Shown: in pieces, positions 44,744-57,790 of the stretch | How the letters are laid out: the number at the start of each line of letters is the position of its first letter | Numbering within the stretch: position 1 is the stretch's first letter | From: Strongyloides papillosus | Lineage: Eukaryota; Nematoda; Chromadorea; Rhabditida; Strongyloididae | Direction of reading: 5' to 3' | Length of the DNA: 64,000 nt | Assembly (NCBI GenBank): GCA_005656395.1 | Contig: SRSI01000014.1 | Span: 372,001 to 436,000 of the forward strand | Position numbers and translations under genes: made by a program | Notes under the pieces: model-generated | What the model saw: the letters and a program-made list of their open reading frames with translations, nothing else | Told to the model about the DNA's origin: nothing | The model's database searches: none

Positions 44744-47700
44744 CACACAAAATTTTCTCCATCATTTTGTTACCCAAAATTATATTCAATTTAATTAATT
44801 TTTATTAAACCTCTTCATTTTGTTTCCTGAAAAAATTAATATTCAAACATAGTAAAAAAAATAATATATAATGTTTTTATCAATAAAATTTTTTTTGAAA
44901 TAAACAATTACTACTAAAAATTGTGTGATTTAGATTTATTATCGACAATGGATATAAATAGTCTAACAAACTTAATTTATCTACTTAATTAAAAGATTAA
45001 CTAATTAAAAATAGTGCATAGAAATTATTTATATTTAACAAAAATGATTTATTATGGTATTTTTCTTAGCATTTTCATCGTATTTCAAATAATTGTTTTG
45101 TTATGATGATTATTAATAGTAGTAATCTTTTAAATTAAGCTCATTTTCTGCCTTCAAAAAATTAATAATTCATAAAATTTATCACTTAATATCAAATAAA
45201 AAGTTTTATTTTAAATAATCTAAAGATAAATAGCAAAATATACCCGTATCAAAATGTTTTTTAAAAGATTAGTACGAAAATTTGATAAAAATTCCTTAAT
45301 TTTCTTCATTCACAATATATATTGTTTAAATGTCAGATTAAATCAAATTTAGAAAAACTTTTTTTATTTGAATCATTAATGTCTGTTTTTTCTTAAGAAA
45401 TATGCATTGTTTATTAATCATCAACCTTGAAATAAAAAAAGAATTAATTTTGGATGCTTATAAACGCTTCATTAACTCGAAGTATTATATTTATTAGAAA
45501 AATTGTCACAATTTGTTAAGTTTTATGTCCAAAGTTACATTAAAAAATATTTGTCATTCAAAAGCTTTTCTTTTGTTGTTTTAGTAATGTAGAATTTTTT
45601 TACAATCTAATGAACCAAAGTTTGATTTCACAAAATTATTAAATATAATATTTTTAAAAATTATCATTTCGTCATAAGATGTGTGATTTGCCTGAAAAAA
45701 ACCTTTTTGATGTTTCAATTTAAAAATATTAATTTATATTAATGTTCATCAGTACCTTATGTAGTAAAATTTTTTTTCTATCTGTTTTTATAAAATAATT
45801 TATTTTTATTATAAGTATAATATAAATATATAATTTAGATATAATTATGAATAGATCGTCAAAATGAAACAAATGCTAATGATTATAAAATAATTTATAA
45901 ATGTTTATTAAAATAAACAATTATTAAATATTTGTTAAGTAAATCTATAATGATAAGTTAAACAATTTAATTTTCAATTATTAAAAAATAGTATTAATTA
46001 TTCTATGTTTTCTACTTACTAGAGTAAAATAATTTTTAAATGCCCACCATTACTTGCTTAATAATAGGTACTCTTTATTCATTAGGTAATATTCAAAAGA
46101 GAAAAGACAAAAATAAAATAATGACTACTGAAATTAACATGCTATTATGTTTATATGTTTTAATATCACCATCAAACATAACCGTTAGATGATTTAAAAA
46201 AAAGATGGCAATTTTTTTACCTTAGATAGCTAAGAGTTGATTTTTCTGCTATTTCTAATGTGGAAAAATAATACAAAAAAAGAATACATAATTTAAATAT
46301 GTGATGATGAACAAATATATTAATGTTAGAAACCTTCTTTATTTTATTAAACCATTTACCAATTTGATTTTCTTAATTTCTATTACTCCAACTCATTGTA
46401 TATTGTAACCTCAGTTTATTAAAAGATAAATTTACTTTATATTTATTTCAGTATTATTAATATAATATTTAGGATGCTTATTCAGTGTCAATATTGTAAT
46501 GAAAAACATTTGCATGATCATATAATACTACATATTCGTGAGTCTCATGTTGAAAACGGAAGTTTAAAATCAAAAAATCTCAAGTGTCCTATAACTGAAT
46601 GTACAAGAAACACTTTAAATAATGAGAGAAAATATATGAATATAACTGACCTGCTAAAACACTTTAATCGCAATCACTTCCAACAATCCAAAAAAAACAA
46701 ATGTATTGAAAAGTGTAGCAATTTAAATGAATGTAATATTGATAATAACGTTTTAATAAATAGTGTTATTGTTGAGGAAAATAATCATCAGGAAATACTA
46801 AAAGAAGGCGAAGAAGATAGTAAAAAATCTGAAACAGTTGATTCTTTACTGTTAGATTTTGTTTCCAACAATCACGCAAGTGATAAACTTTATTACAACG
46901 TTTTTGATTTATTTCAAAAAATTCTTCAAATATTAGGAGATGAAAATTCACTTGAAATATTGAATAATACAAAATTCAAGAATATCATTAAGAATAAAAA
47001 TAATTTTGTTCATGAAAAGTCATTGTTATCAAATTGTGTAAATGAGAAGATAAATATTTCTAAAAATAAAAAAAGAAGATTAAACAATGAAAAAGAAGAC
47101 AACAATAAAATGAAATATATATTAAGAAGAAAGAAATATAATATTTATCATATTGATTTGAATGAAGATGTTCAAAGTTATGTTAATAAGTTTTCAAAAA
47201 TAATTGACAATAATTGCAAATATTTAAAAGTAGTACTATTTTTTGATGATATATGTGTAAACAATTTATGTACAGGACATACAAAAAACGGAAATATATC
47301 TCATAGTGCATATAGAATCATCCACAATAATGGTAGGTACTAAATTCGTAGAAATATATAAAAAAACTGTTAACTATATTTAATATTATGCAAAATACTG
47401 GTAATTTATATATTAAAAGTTATATAAATAGTAATTGAAGTAAAATAAATTAATTTGACATAGTAGTTAGTTTGTTGGTAATCAACAATAAAATATACTA
47501 TACTCTATGACTAAAATTTGATATTATTGAGTAAATTAAATATTGTAACAAATATTAATAATAATATTAACTTTATAGACACAGAAAATACTTCTACCCA
47601 AATGTCTCAAATTGTACACTATAGAACTTATGCATTATGTATGACAAATATTGCTAAATGTGATAAGTATGAATCTTACATAAATTTTGTTCTATCTCAA

Positions 47701-49461
47701 TTTGAAAATAGAAGTATAAGATTATTTGATGGAAGTGAAATAATTTTAAAAATTCATTGTATCATTGTTAAGTAAAAAAATTATCAATAACTGATGTATT
47801 TAATTATAAAGGAAAGACAATATAATAATACACTTAATAAATATATATAATAACTTTAGGAAAAATAATCATTACATTACCAATAATCAGTTATAGTATA
47901 TTTATTTATACGATACATTTATAAAGTGGTAATTAAGATATTAATTTATTATTTTATGTAAACTACATGTTATTGGTCCGTCTACGAATAAGTTTGAAAG
48001 GAAATCTTTTTTGAAATCTTAGACTTTTACATATGATATCGTAATCTGAGGTGTTTAAACGGTTATTACTATATTATCTTTTTTTGTAATATTACTTGCA
48101 TATCTTATTATAAAGTTTATGTTTATGTATCGTTTTTTAGGTGATCATCCATTAATGCAATCAATTTTTAAACATATACAAAACTATAGATCTGTTGGAA
48201 GAATTAATGCATGCCGTGCATGCACATTATTACCAAATGAATATGAAAGTCATATGGCTTGTTCAATGACAAGAAGTTTTTTAAAAGTTAGTTTTTATTA
48301 TTAAAATTAAAAAATTGGCTAATGTTTAGAATATTCTCCCTTCGGAAATCGCTATTTAAGTTATTTATTTAGCAAAGCATAATATTTTAATTATAAGTCT
48401 ACGTGAACAAACGTATTTAGGTATGCTGTGGCATTTTTAAACAAAAATTTTTTTACTAAATTATTAATATTAGTCATATTTTAACAATTATTTCGTCTAT
48501 ATAAGTAGTATTTTTAAAAACATCCACATGTTTAAATGTATTTTGAAGCATTTTTAGAAATTCTTTTTTTGCGGTATTAATCTTTTTGATTTAATTTCTT
48601 AAATTAGTTGTATTTAAATTAGTTATAGTATTAAAATAAACATTTGTTTAACAGAACTCTTGTTTTGCTATTAACAAAGTAGCATATTTTCAACAATACA
48701 TTATATAAGAAAGGATAAAATTTGTTTTAAAATGGAATTTATTATTATTGGGCGATCAGCCAAAACTTTTTGGCCTCAATGTTCGTAAATATATTCTCCA
48801 AATAGGATACATTTATTTTACAAGTGTCTAATGTGAATTTAATAATACTTGAGGTATTTAAGATATTTTGATGTGAAAGTAGATAATTTGAAAAGGTAAA
48901 TGTAAACAAAGTTTAAATATTGCACAAAATTATTTTCAATTTGCCAACCTTGGTGATCTATCATATACGACTTTAATATTATATACTGATAAAAACATGC
49001 TATTTTAATAGTTTTACAATTTTTAAATTAGCTAAAAATAATTAAACAAATGTCTACCAATATTGCTAACTATCTATAAACACTGTAAACAGTGTAAAAA
49101 AATCTTATTAAAATAAAAACAATAGAAGTCCATATTCTAAGCATGTTGCAAGAAATTCACAACAAAATCTTATTTTAAAAAATGCATTAAAAGTTAATTA
49201 TTTTCAGGAACATGAAATTCCTAATGTACCAAAATACAATAATTGGGTTTCAGATGGATTCCACGACGTTCTAGAATGTGTCTTATCAAATGTTCTATAT
49301 TCATCTATAAATCTTTATTTAATAATTAGTAAAGAATGTTCAAAAAAATTAAGGAATGATATAGTTACATTAGTAAAAATATATAATGCAGGATCTCTTT
49401 TGTCTGTATTAAATGAATCAATTTTCGATCTTAACACAGAGAAAAGAAAGATTTTTAAAAA
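44744..49461 (+). repeat. Partial direct duplication of the giant element's left part
   Basis: 4.7 kb matching 34519-39305 in the same orientation: terminal repeat, one array unit, upstream region, exons 1-3 and part of exon 4 of the transposase-like gene. The first 2.9 kb is nearly identical (exon 1 has no difference in 863 bp), but from about 47640 on differences become frequent. It stops inside exon 4 after AGATTTTTAAAAA. The outer flank here is AA, not TA. Confidence 0.9.
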
Positions 49462-49582
49462 TACATTTTTTTATGCAAATTTAACTAAAACATTAAGCGA
49501 TTTATTTAATTTGCCAAAAATATCTGCATCACTAAAAGTAAATTTTGAAGTTATTAAAATATTGTTAAAGAAAATATTTTGA
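46474..49582 (+). pseudogene. Truncated second copy of the transposase-like gene
   Basis: Exon 1 (46474-47336) encodes a protein segment identical to the first copy. Exon 2 (47532-47767) has several changes, and its 5' splice site has changed from GGTAAGT to GTTAAGT, so the GT donor is lost. Exons 3 (48141-48286) and 4 (from 49208) follow; homology ends at 49461, and the frame runs on 40 codons of unrelated sequence to a stop at 49582. Exons 5 and 6, which hold the conserved C-terminal block, are absent. At most it could make a finger-only fragment from exon 1, perhaps a repressor, but that is speculation. Confidence 0.8.
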
Positions 49583-50309
49583 TTAACTTTTTTAGGTCTT
49601 ATCAATTTTTAAAAACGTTTTTTATTCATTTCTCTTGTATTAATAATAAATTATTTACATAACAATATTTGATATTCAATAACTATAAGAAAATGTGTAA
49701 CACTTTTTAATCACAACAAAAAGATTATATAAATCAATCATTTTTAATCATTAAAAAAAGTAATATTCAAATAAATGAGTATATGAGTATCAAAAAAATT
49801 GTTCATTTCAAACATATATAAGATTATATTTTTGCTATATAAATTTAATACTTAAATATATTTTTTATTATATATAAAAATAAAATCAACAATTATATAA
49901 ATATTCCATGTCTACTTTCAATATAACGGTTAAATGCAATGTAGAAATATATAATCTTTAATCATCAAATAAAGTTATATTGAAATAGATAGGTTAAATG
50001 TATCAAACATATTTTTTATAGAAATTAAATGACTAAAATGAATTGATAAATAAAATAATTTGTTTTATATAGAAAGAAATATTATTTAATATAAAAAAAT
50101 AAAAGATGCTGCATATATAACTTTTTAAAACTGTAATTTAATGATACCATTTAGAAAATATTGAAATATTAATCATCTCCTAATAGTTTAATTTTATAAT
50201 ATTGATAAAAATATTTTATTCAAATTTTCTCAAAAATAAAATTATAAAATCGTTAAATGTTTTCTTTGTTTTTACCTTATGATAAATTAATTAATTTTAT
50301 ATTGTCAAA
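49583..50309. other. Intergenic stretch inside the giant element
   Basis: About 730 bp, AT-rich, no ORF or repeat recognised; promoter region of the next gene presumably. Confidence 0.4.
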
Positions 50310-51511
50310 ATGAATCATTTCTTTGAAGATAAAGATATGGAGTACTATAATGGTTTACCAAACGATTTGAAGAGCATTATTTCAAAAAAAATTGATGGTA
50401 AACAAAATAATATATTTGAATCTGATTTAAAAAATCAATGGAAGGAATCTTTGATAACAAAACTTAATTGTGAAAGTAAAGAAATTTGTCAGTATGAAAA
50501 TGTAAATACAAAAAATATAAATGACCAAATAAAAAATTCATTCAATGAGTTGGCAAATTATTATAATGATTACAAGAATAATAATGAAGTTCTTGATAAA
50601 ATTGTAAATGATTTTCAAAATTATTATTTACAACGTACAAAGGAAAGACAATGGATAAAGATTGAGGTTGATATTCGTAAAAAAAATTCATGTATCATGA
50701 ATCAAGAAATTTTAAATAATTTTGATAGTTTTTTTAATCTCATGCCGACAGAAAAAAAAGATTTAAATTTAACTTTAGAAGAATTTAAATGTTCTTTAAT
50801 GGAAAACAAAAAAAAATGTGACGATGATACTATGAAAACAAATAAATTATGTAAAAACAATAATTACACTATAACAAATGACAACAGTATAATTTACCCA
50901 TTCTTATGCAATTTTTTATTTATTATTAGTGCAAATACATACAAGCTATTATATGATAATGATATTATTAGCTATTTCGTCATATTAGAACCTAAGAAAA
51001 TTATAAGTGGTTTCAAACGTGAAGTATTAAATAATAGTATGTTAAATAAATTTATTACATTAATATCAAATTTTTAGATGAAACAGCAAAACAATCTACT
51101 AAAAAAATAATATTGAGGGTAGTTTTCTTACGATTTAATTTAATTTTAAAATTTTTTAATATTTAGAATTTAATCAAATCATTAAATATAATCATAAATT
51201 ATCCTGGTAGTAGAAAAAATTCACTTCAAAATATTTGCATAATTGATCTTCCTAAATCAGTTGAAAATTTTCTTTCATCCATAGGAAAATTTGAAAATGA
51301 AGAATTTGATAATGATAATGATTTGAAGAAGCTAGCTTTTGAGTACAACCGAATAACCTCAATATTTTGTAAAATAAGCATCAGTAATGTTCAATCTATT
51401 TATTTAAAAAAATTTGTTAAATTCGAGTGTTATAACAAATACGATAAAATTAAAAAGGATTTTTTGATAACAAATTCTCAATATGAGGATATTGAAGTGG
51501 AAGAAGATTAA
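50310..51511 (+). CDS. Three-exon orphan protein, 370 residues
   Basis: Exons 50310-51036, 51078-51118 and 51167-51511; introns of 41 bp (GTATGT...TTTTTAG) and 48 bp (GTAGTT...TATTTAG). The phases join to 1113 bp. The apparent stop at 51075-51077 is the intron's AG end. The protein is Asn/Lys-rich, with a helical middle (ELANYYNDYKNNNEVLDKIV) and an acidic C-terminus (YEDIEVEED). No signal peptide or known domain was recognised. Decayed relatives on the minus strand at 55680-55960 and 56278-56719 share LAFEYNRI and KIKKDFLITNSQYED-like blocks, so it belongs to a gene family. Location within the giant element suggests a cargo or accessory gene. Confidence 0.7.
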
Positions 51512-52386
51512 GAAAATTTTAAAATAATTTATACAAATTTTATTGTGGTACAAAACAAAATAGTTTTTAAATGAAATTAAAGGAAATTTTTTACAAAATA
51601 CGTAATTTAATTATTTAAAATATAACGGAAAATTAGTTTTAATTGTCATTTTTTAAACATAATTCTTAGAATATATAAATTTTAAGTGCTTTAAATCATT
51701 AAGATTCATTAATACCAATATTTATTAATTAATATAACGCCATTTCTCTAAATAGGGCTGTGAAAATATTTATTTTTATTACTATAATAATAATGAAAAC
51801 TTTAAAATCAAAGTTATAAAACAAAATTTTGTGTAAAGTGTTAATGCTATTTTATTTAAATAGAGAGTTAAAGTAGTTTTGCGTCTATGAAAACTTTTTT
51901 TTGTAGCAGATTTATTATACAGTATTTAAATCAATTTAAATATACACTAGTGTCATTAAAATTTTAACAATTTTTATAATTTATCTCTTTAACAAATGGT
52001 AGTTTTTTTTAAAATATGGTAATTAAATTCTATAACACTAAACAAACAAAAAAATTGATTATCGTGCTGCGATTAAGATAGCGAAATAACTTAAGTTTGA
52101 TTCATACTCTGCTTTATAAACAAAAAATAAGTTATAAAGATATTTAAATATTATCACTTTTATCTTTTTTATATAAATATTTTACAAATAAGTGATTAAA
52201 TTTCTACTAGCTTCAAAAAAATTGTACATTTTGAAAACAAAATTTTATGAGAAAAATTAACAATTATTAAATTTATCTTTATTAAAATTTAAATAAAATG
52301 TGTTATTATTAAAATTATTACATTAAATCATATATATATTGAGTATTTAAAATATATTGCACGATTTATAAAACATCTTGTAAAAA
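51512..52386. other. Intergenic stretch inside the giant element
   Basis: About 870 bp of AT-rich sequence with no ORF or repeat recognised. Confidence 0.4.
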
Positions 52387-52873
52387 ATGTCTGGAGGTCA
52401 AGCAAATAAATCTAGAAGTTCATCTTGTGAAACAGCTATTTCTTCTCAGAATGATTCTTTATCACAAACAACAACATGTGTAAGCTTTATTAATATTGTA
52501 AATATATTCTATTAATGTCTATATTAATTTTAAATTTTAACGTCGTGCGCTAACATAGTGATTAAAGATTAAATAAAATATCATCAAATTCTGTTCTTAA
52601 ATTTTTTAAAATTAATTATTTTTTAGACTTAGCTGTCAACTTATGCTAAAAAAAATAGCAATAATTGAGGAACAATTAAAAGACTTTGGAGAAACATTGA
52701 AAAAATTTATTGATAAGGATAAAAATAAGGAAAAGGAGAAGATTAATGAAAATGTGGGAGAAATAGAGGGAAAAAAAATCAAAGAAAATTTTTTTGATAG
52801 AAAAAATCAATTTTGTTCTCCAATTATATTTGGTCTTACAAAAAAAGTTGAGAAAATTAATTCTTCAGATTAA
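52387..52873 (+). CDS. Possible two-part small gene with coiled coil
   Basis: ATG 52387 opens a Ser/Thr/Gln-rich frame (MSGGQANKSRSSSCETAISS) that reaches a good donor (TGT|GTAAGC, exon end 52482). The second piece, 52643-52873, follows TTTTTTAG (52618-52625) and encodes a charged coiled-coil-like stretch (IIEEQLKDFGETLKKFIDK), then FCSPIIFGLTKKVEK. Both look coding, but the donor and acceptor do not join in phase, so either a microexon is missing, the two are separate (the second trans-spliced at TTTTTTAG), or the gene is broken. Function unknown. Confidence 0.35.
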
Positions 52874-53136
52874 CAATTTGTAATTTTTTAATATTATTCA
52901 AATAATTTTAAATACAAACATATATTTTAATGAGACTGATTTCTTGCGTTATAATATTATGATCTTTTATTGAATTAAATTGACAGTTTAATTATAGAAA
53001 GTATACTATCATTAATATGTATCGTCTTTTAAAAAAATGATAGCAGTTATATTGCATATGTATTTGCTGACCACTAAACAAATTTTCTAATAACGAACAA
53101 AGAGTAATATAAAAAAAATTAAATTTATGTAAAAAA

Positions 53137-54951
53137 ATGACATTTGAATATAGATTTCCTAGAAAAATAATATATGAATTTAACAAAATAACAATTCTTT
53201 TGTTAGTTATACCTAATTATATTTTTTTGCTAAAATTGTCTCTTTTAGTGATGGATGAAAATACGTTTCACAAGAATCCTAGGCTTTTTGAAGTTGTAAA
53301 AATTTTACTTGTTACTGAGTACTTTAATAATATGTAAGTCATATTATATATGATGTTTAAAAATTTAAGTATAATTTTTTGTGAATAATCTTTATAAATT
53401 TAAGCATATAGAAATACGGGTAGTTAAAATACATAATTATAGTTTTTTTAAAAAACTGAAGATAGTTTTAAATGGTAAAATTCTTTTAAAAAAGTTTAAA
53501 CAGGCATTATTATTATTTTTTGTACATAATGAGTCCAAAAAAAATTACAAAAAGGTGTATATTTAAATTAAAAAGTTGTTTATAACTTTTAAATATTATT
53601 TTAATATTTTTATATTTAGCATAACCGAAATAAACAAATGCCCTTCTGAAATGACAAACTATAAAGGAACTAATAAATTAGAAAGAATATTTTTAAAAAT
53701 CATTCGAAATATCTTTTTGTAAGTTGGAACTTTTTTGAAAACTAATAGTAGATGTTATTAGTGGTTGTATTCATTTTTGTTATTGGAAAAATTCAATATA
53801 TATTAATAATTTCTGCAACTATATCATTCGTGTATTCCGACTACCTTCTTGTATTCATCCATCAAAAATTAAATCTTCAATAGAAAATAAGAATACAAGA
53901 TCAAAAGATTCAATGCTTCAATTCTTTAAAAAATTTGAAAGAATAAGAAATCCCAGTGATTTTGTATGTTTTTAATTCGAAATAACGTTATGTAAAAAAT
54001 TATTGTAGGCAATTATGTTACTTCTTTCTTTGCAAACAGATTCAAATGAAATAATTATGCTTTTTCAAAATAATAAAAGTTTACATGAATTTATTGATAA
54101 TAAATTCTATAATTGTTATAATGAAATGACTAATATTATTAAAGTAAAAAAAATAAAAGAACATATAAGGGAAATAAACAAATTAGGCATGAAACTAAAA
54201 GACAATAATACGCCTACTGAATTTACCAATCAATTACATATCTCATTTTTAAGTATATGTAAGTTTTCTACTATAAATTCTTTAGCTTCATATTAAAATA
54301 GAATAAAATATCTAGAAATCACTGCCATTTAAATATATGCATTTTATGAATCTATATATCTTATTCTTTGAAACATAGTATGCCAAGTTTAATAATATTT
54401 TTAGTATCCTATTTTAAAAAAAGTAACAGAGTTTTGATTGACATAGAAAAATACAATAAAAATCGTATGGGATTTTCAATAGGCTACAGAAAGGATTCTG
54501 ATTCAGGGAAAGTTTTTTATTTTTTATTATTATCTGGTCAAATTATATATTCTAATGAGTCGTTTGAAAAGATGTATGAAATATTTTTAATGCTTAATGT
54601 AAGTATCTAATTGAATACAACCCAGTGTACCATGAAAATGTTTGTCCATGTGAAATCCGAGCCGGAAAAGAATCTATCGTAGATCCTTTATAGATATTAC
54701 ATTCACTGTGTACTGGGAATATTAAATCTTTAATTTAGTATTGTGTAAAAAATATTCCACAATTTCATTTATTTTATTTTCAGTTGTTAATTGTAAATTT
54801 GAAAACAAGAAATCAAAGCAGTCTTTTATTTTTTATTTTTCTTGTTATTGGAGGATATGATTTACATGAACATTTTAAATATATGAAAATGGAAGATAAA
54901 GATCTAAGAAGCAGAATTTTAACTACCATGAATACTTATAATGGCTTGTGA
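53137..54951 (+). CDS. Six-exon orphan protein, 331-369 residues
   Basis: Exons 53137-53333, 53620-53718, 53762-53963, 54009-54258, 54405-54598 and 54784-54951, all with GT-AG borders and phases that join without a stop (1110 bp). Two introns are 43 and 45 bp. The start is uncertain: ATG 53137 gives a hydrophobic N-terminus (ITILLLVIPNYIFLLKLSLL); ATG 53251, preceded by CTTTTAG, a possible trans-splice site, gives 331 residues. The remainder is mixed helical (INKLGMKLKDNN, KKSNRVLIDIEKYNK). The C-terminal exon has a hydrophobic run (SSLLFFIFLVIGGYDLHEHF). No known domain recognised. Consistent phases across five introns argue for a living gene. Confidence 0.65.
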
Positions 54952-55679
54952 CTCCTTATAATAGTTATTGATTTAAATAACTTATCTTAATGAAATATAA
55001 GTATCTACTTATTTGTTAGAAAAAAACAAAATTTGTTATTGATACCATCTAAAATTATAATTATGATAGGATTTTTAGTTTTTATAGATTTTTTAATAGT
55101 AATAATGTCTTCATCTATTCTTTATATAGTATAATATTTTTCAAATGAAATGATGTGCTATTAAATATCAATCAGTTAAAAGAATATCCTAGCTTTTAAA
55201 AATAATATTTACTATCTTTGTTATATTTTAACTGTATATTTATACATTTAAAAAATTCTTTATACAATATTTCTAATTCAGTATCCATATTATATAAAAA
55301 TATACTTTAAATTTTATCTCATCGAGGTAAAAAATTTATTGTTAAAAAAAATTCTAACGTAATTAAATTGTATAATGTAAAATTGATATATATTTTTTAA
55401 ACTGTTTTGTTTGATATTGTAGTACATAAAATAAGATAGAGTTTTAGATTTGATTTTTTTTATTACATTTCGTTTATAATTTTATATTTAACAATGGTTT
55501 TAGATTTAAAACCCCAAGAATACATAAAATGTTTCAGTAAGTTGTAATGTTGAATCATTATGCTAAAACAATTAAAGTAGAATGAAATGTTTATTATAAC
55601 AAAAAAAACATTACAAAAGATAAAGTAATGAATAATAACTTGTTTAGAAGTTGTCTAGTAGATTTCTATTTTCTTCCAA
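54952..55679 (+). other. Gap with a possible orphan first exon
   Basis: Mostly AT-rich. At 55494-55536 a short frame (MVLDLKPQEYIKCF) ends at a strong donor (TTCA|GTAAGT) and looks like a first exon, but no downstream exon in phase was found. It may be a relic. Confidence 0.3.
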
Positions 55680-55960
55680 ATATTTTTTTCTTATAGTTTA
55701 CTTGTTCTTAAGAAGATAATTTTTATATTATTAAACATCATTTATATTTTAAATAACAAAAACGATGGAACAATTTTATTATATTGAAAAGCTAGTTTTT
55801 TTTAAAATAAGCATCATATTCAAAATCACCACTGTTAATTTGCCTATTGATAGAATAAATTCCTCAGCTTTTATGGAAATTCTATTATACATACATTTCG
55901 AGGATTTCCTTTCCTTATATTTGAAGAATACGAGGTAAATTTTAAAGATCTAGAAATGTT
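55680..55960 (-). pseudogene. Decayed paralog of the 50310-51511 gene (copy 2)
   Basis: Minus-strand translation gives YNRISIKAEEFILS, then after frame changes LAFQYNKIVPSF. This parallels the last exon of the 50310-51511 gene (ENFLSSIGKF...LKKLAFEYNRITSIF). The frame has several breaks, including one single-base shift after GKL. It is a degenerate tandem neighbour of 56278-56719, with which it also shares nucleotide similarity. Confidence 0.55.
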
Positions 55961-56277
55961 CTGCATTTTAAAGTTAACATTAGAGATACTGAAAACTTAC
56001 TCTTAAAATAATCTCTGTAGTACCTTGTTTGTTAAAATATTTTTTTAAAAAACTCATTGCCAGCTGAAATATTACCTTTTAAAACCAGTTGCAATAATTT
56101 TAAAATTTAAAACTGCAAAATAACTTATTCAAACCAAGTCATAAAGTAAATGACAAATATTTGCAGAAATAACATTTAAAAAATAACAAATAAAAAAAAT
56201 TGTCTTTTGTAATTAGAAGTTTTACTTATTTTATTTGATCTTACATCACTTCCATCATTATTTGTTTTGTTATTGTA

Positions 56278-56719
56278 TTAAATATAAATTTCTTCGTATG
56301 GCGAGTGATTTATTAAAAAGTGTCCTTTCAATTTTCTCAAATTTATTGTAGCATTACTATTTTAAAAACATTTTCAAATAATTTGACTCAAAGCTAGTAG
56401 TACTAACTTTGCAACATATTGATGTAATTCTACTGTTTAAAAAGCTAATTTTTTTAAGTCAACATCATCTTCACAATTACTACTGTTAAATTTGCTAGTT
56501 GATAAAATGAATTTCTCAGCTTTTTCGGTAATCCTATTATACGTACATTTTGAAGACTTCTTCTTTTTGTAGTAAGAATTCGTGATAAGTTTTAAAAATC
56601 TTAAAAAAATGTACAACAGTCAGATTTTGACAAAGACTTTTTTGTGTAGAGCAGTTGGTGTTTAACATTTTTTTATTCAACAAAATTTTTGAAATTTTTT
56701 GTTTAAATATGCCACTCAA
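56278..56719 (-). pseudogene. Decayed paralog of the 50310-51511 gene (copy 1)
   Basis: Minus-strand segments in more than one frame: YNRITEKAEKFILSTSKF, DDVDLKKLAF, RITSICCKVSTTSFESNYLK and KLKGHFLINHSPYEEIYI. They follow the order of the last exon of the 50310-51511 gene (LPKSVENFLSSIGKF, DLKKLAFEYNRITSIFCK, KIKKDFLITNSQYEDIEV). Stops and shifts lie between them. Copied and inverted relative to the intact gene, then decayed. Confidence 0.6.
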
Positions 56720-56829
56720 GGCAAATTAATGTAAATATTTAAAAATATAATGTAAATAAATTTGCTATTTTTTTAAAAGATTCATTATCTATTAAAGTTA
56801 GGTCAGTATATTATTAAAACAATTAAAAT

Positions 56830-57490
56830 GACGCACAGAGACAATCTCATCATTATTTTCCCCTGAATAATTATTTTATTCCCTAAAAAATCATTTTTTT
56901 TCTTATCTAGTTATTTTCATCTCTAAAAAATCGTTTTTTCTATGAATGTATATTTATTTTGTCTTTAAGATCATAAGTTAATTTGATCATAAAGTATTTT
57001 AATAACAATATAACTTACAATGATTAAAAAATAGTTTTTTTATAACTTAAAATAATGTACAATATGAATTAGTATCATTTGAAAATAATTTAATTATGTA
57101 GTAACTATCTAGATATTTTGTTAAAGTATTTATAAGATTTTATGTGATAATTTAAAGAAACAAAATAATTGCCTAGAAAATCATTGTATCCTATATAATC
57201 TATTTAACAATAAAAAAAATTAACAAAAAATTGCCGGATTTTCTTCTTTAATTTTTAATTAATTATTTCAAAAAAATAGTCGTAATGCTCAAAAGTATGT
57301 TAGTCTAAATGTTTTATATCCTAATTGTTTGTCTATGTTAAAATATTAAATGGAAAAGTATAATATTAACGGAAAAAAATTTTAAATTAATTATATTCAA
57401 AATTAAATTTTTTAGAGAAAAAAATGTTATAAATAATTTAATTTGAATAATGTTTTTGGGGAAGAAAATAATGAGATTATCTTTGGGTGA
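56830..57490. mobile_element. Small MITE inside the giant element
   Basis: Imperfect inverted ends: GACAATCTCATCATTATTTT (left) against GAAAATAATGAGATTATCTT (right). A related segment sits at 58567-59075, sharing ATTCAAAATTAAATTTTTT and the end AAAATGATGAGATTGTCTCT. No coding content. Target duplication not determined. Confidence 0.5.
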
Positions 57491-57790
57491 AGGTAATAGT
57501 TTGATTATTATAAAAACTCTAAAAATTTACTTTACTCTCGCTTTTTAAAATGTTTTCTATAAATAATGATATTTTTTAAGTAAATACTTTTATTATTTTT
57601 ATGTAATAATTAATCGAAATACGATACATATTACAATGTGATGAATGAAAGGTAATGTTAATATTTAGATAATTTTATTTTTATAAATTGATAAAAAAGA
57701 AATCACTAGTTTTTCTTGCTTTAAGTTTTATTCAAAATAGATCTATTTTTTCCTAAAATAAATCCCATTGAATATACATCCCTAGACAAT

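Noticed and set aside
53137..53337. An intron GTTATA...CTTTTAG (53206-53249) inside the first exon of the orphan gene
   Set aside because: Removing it puts a TGA in frame, so either no intron is there or translation starts at ATG 53251.
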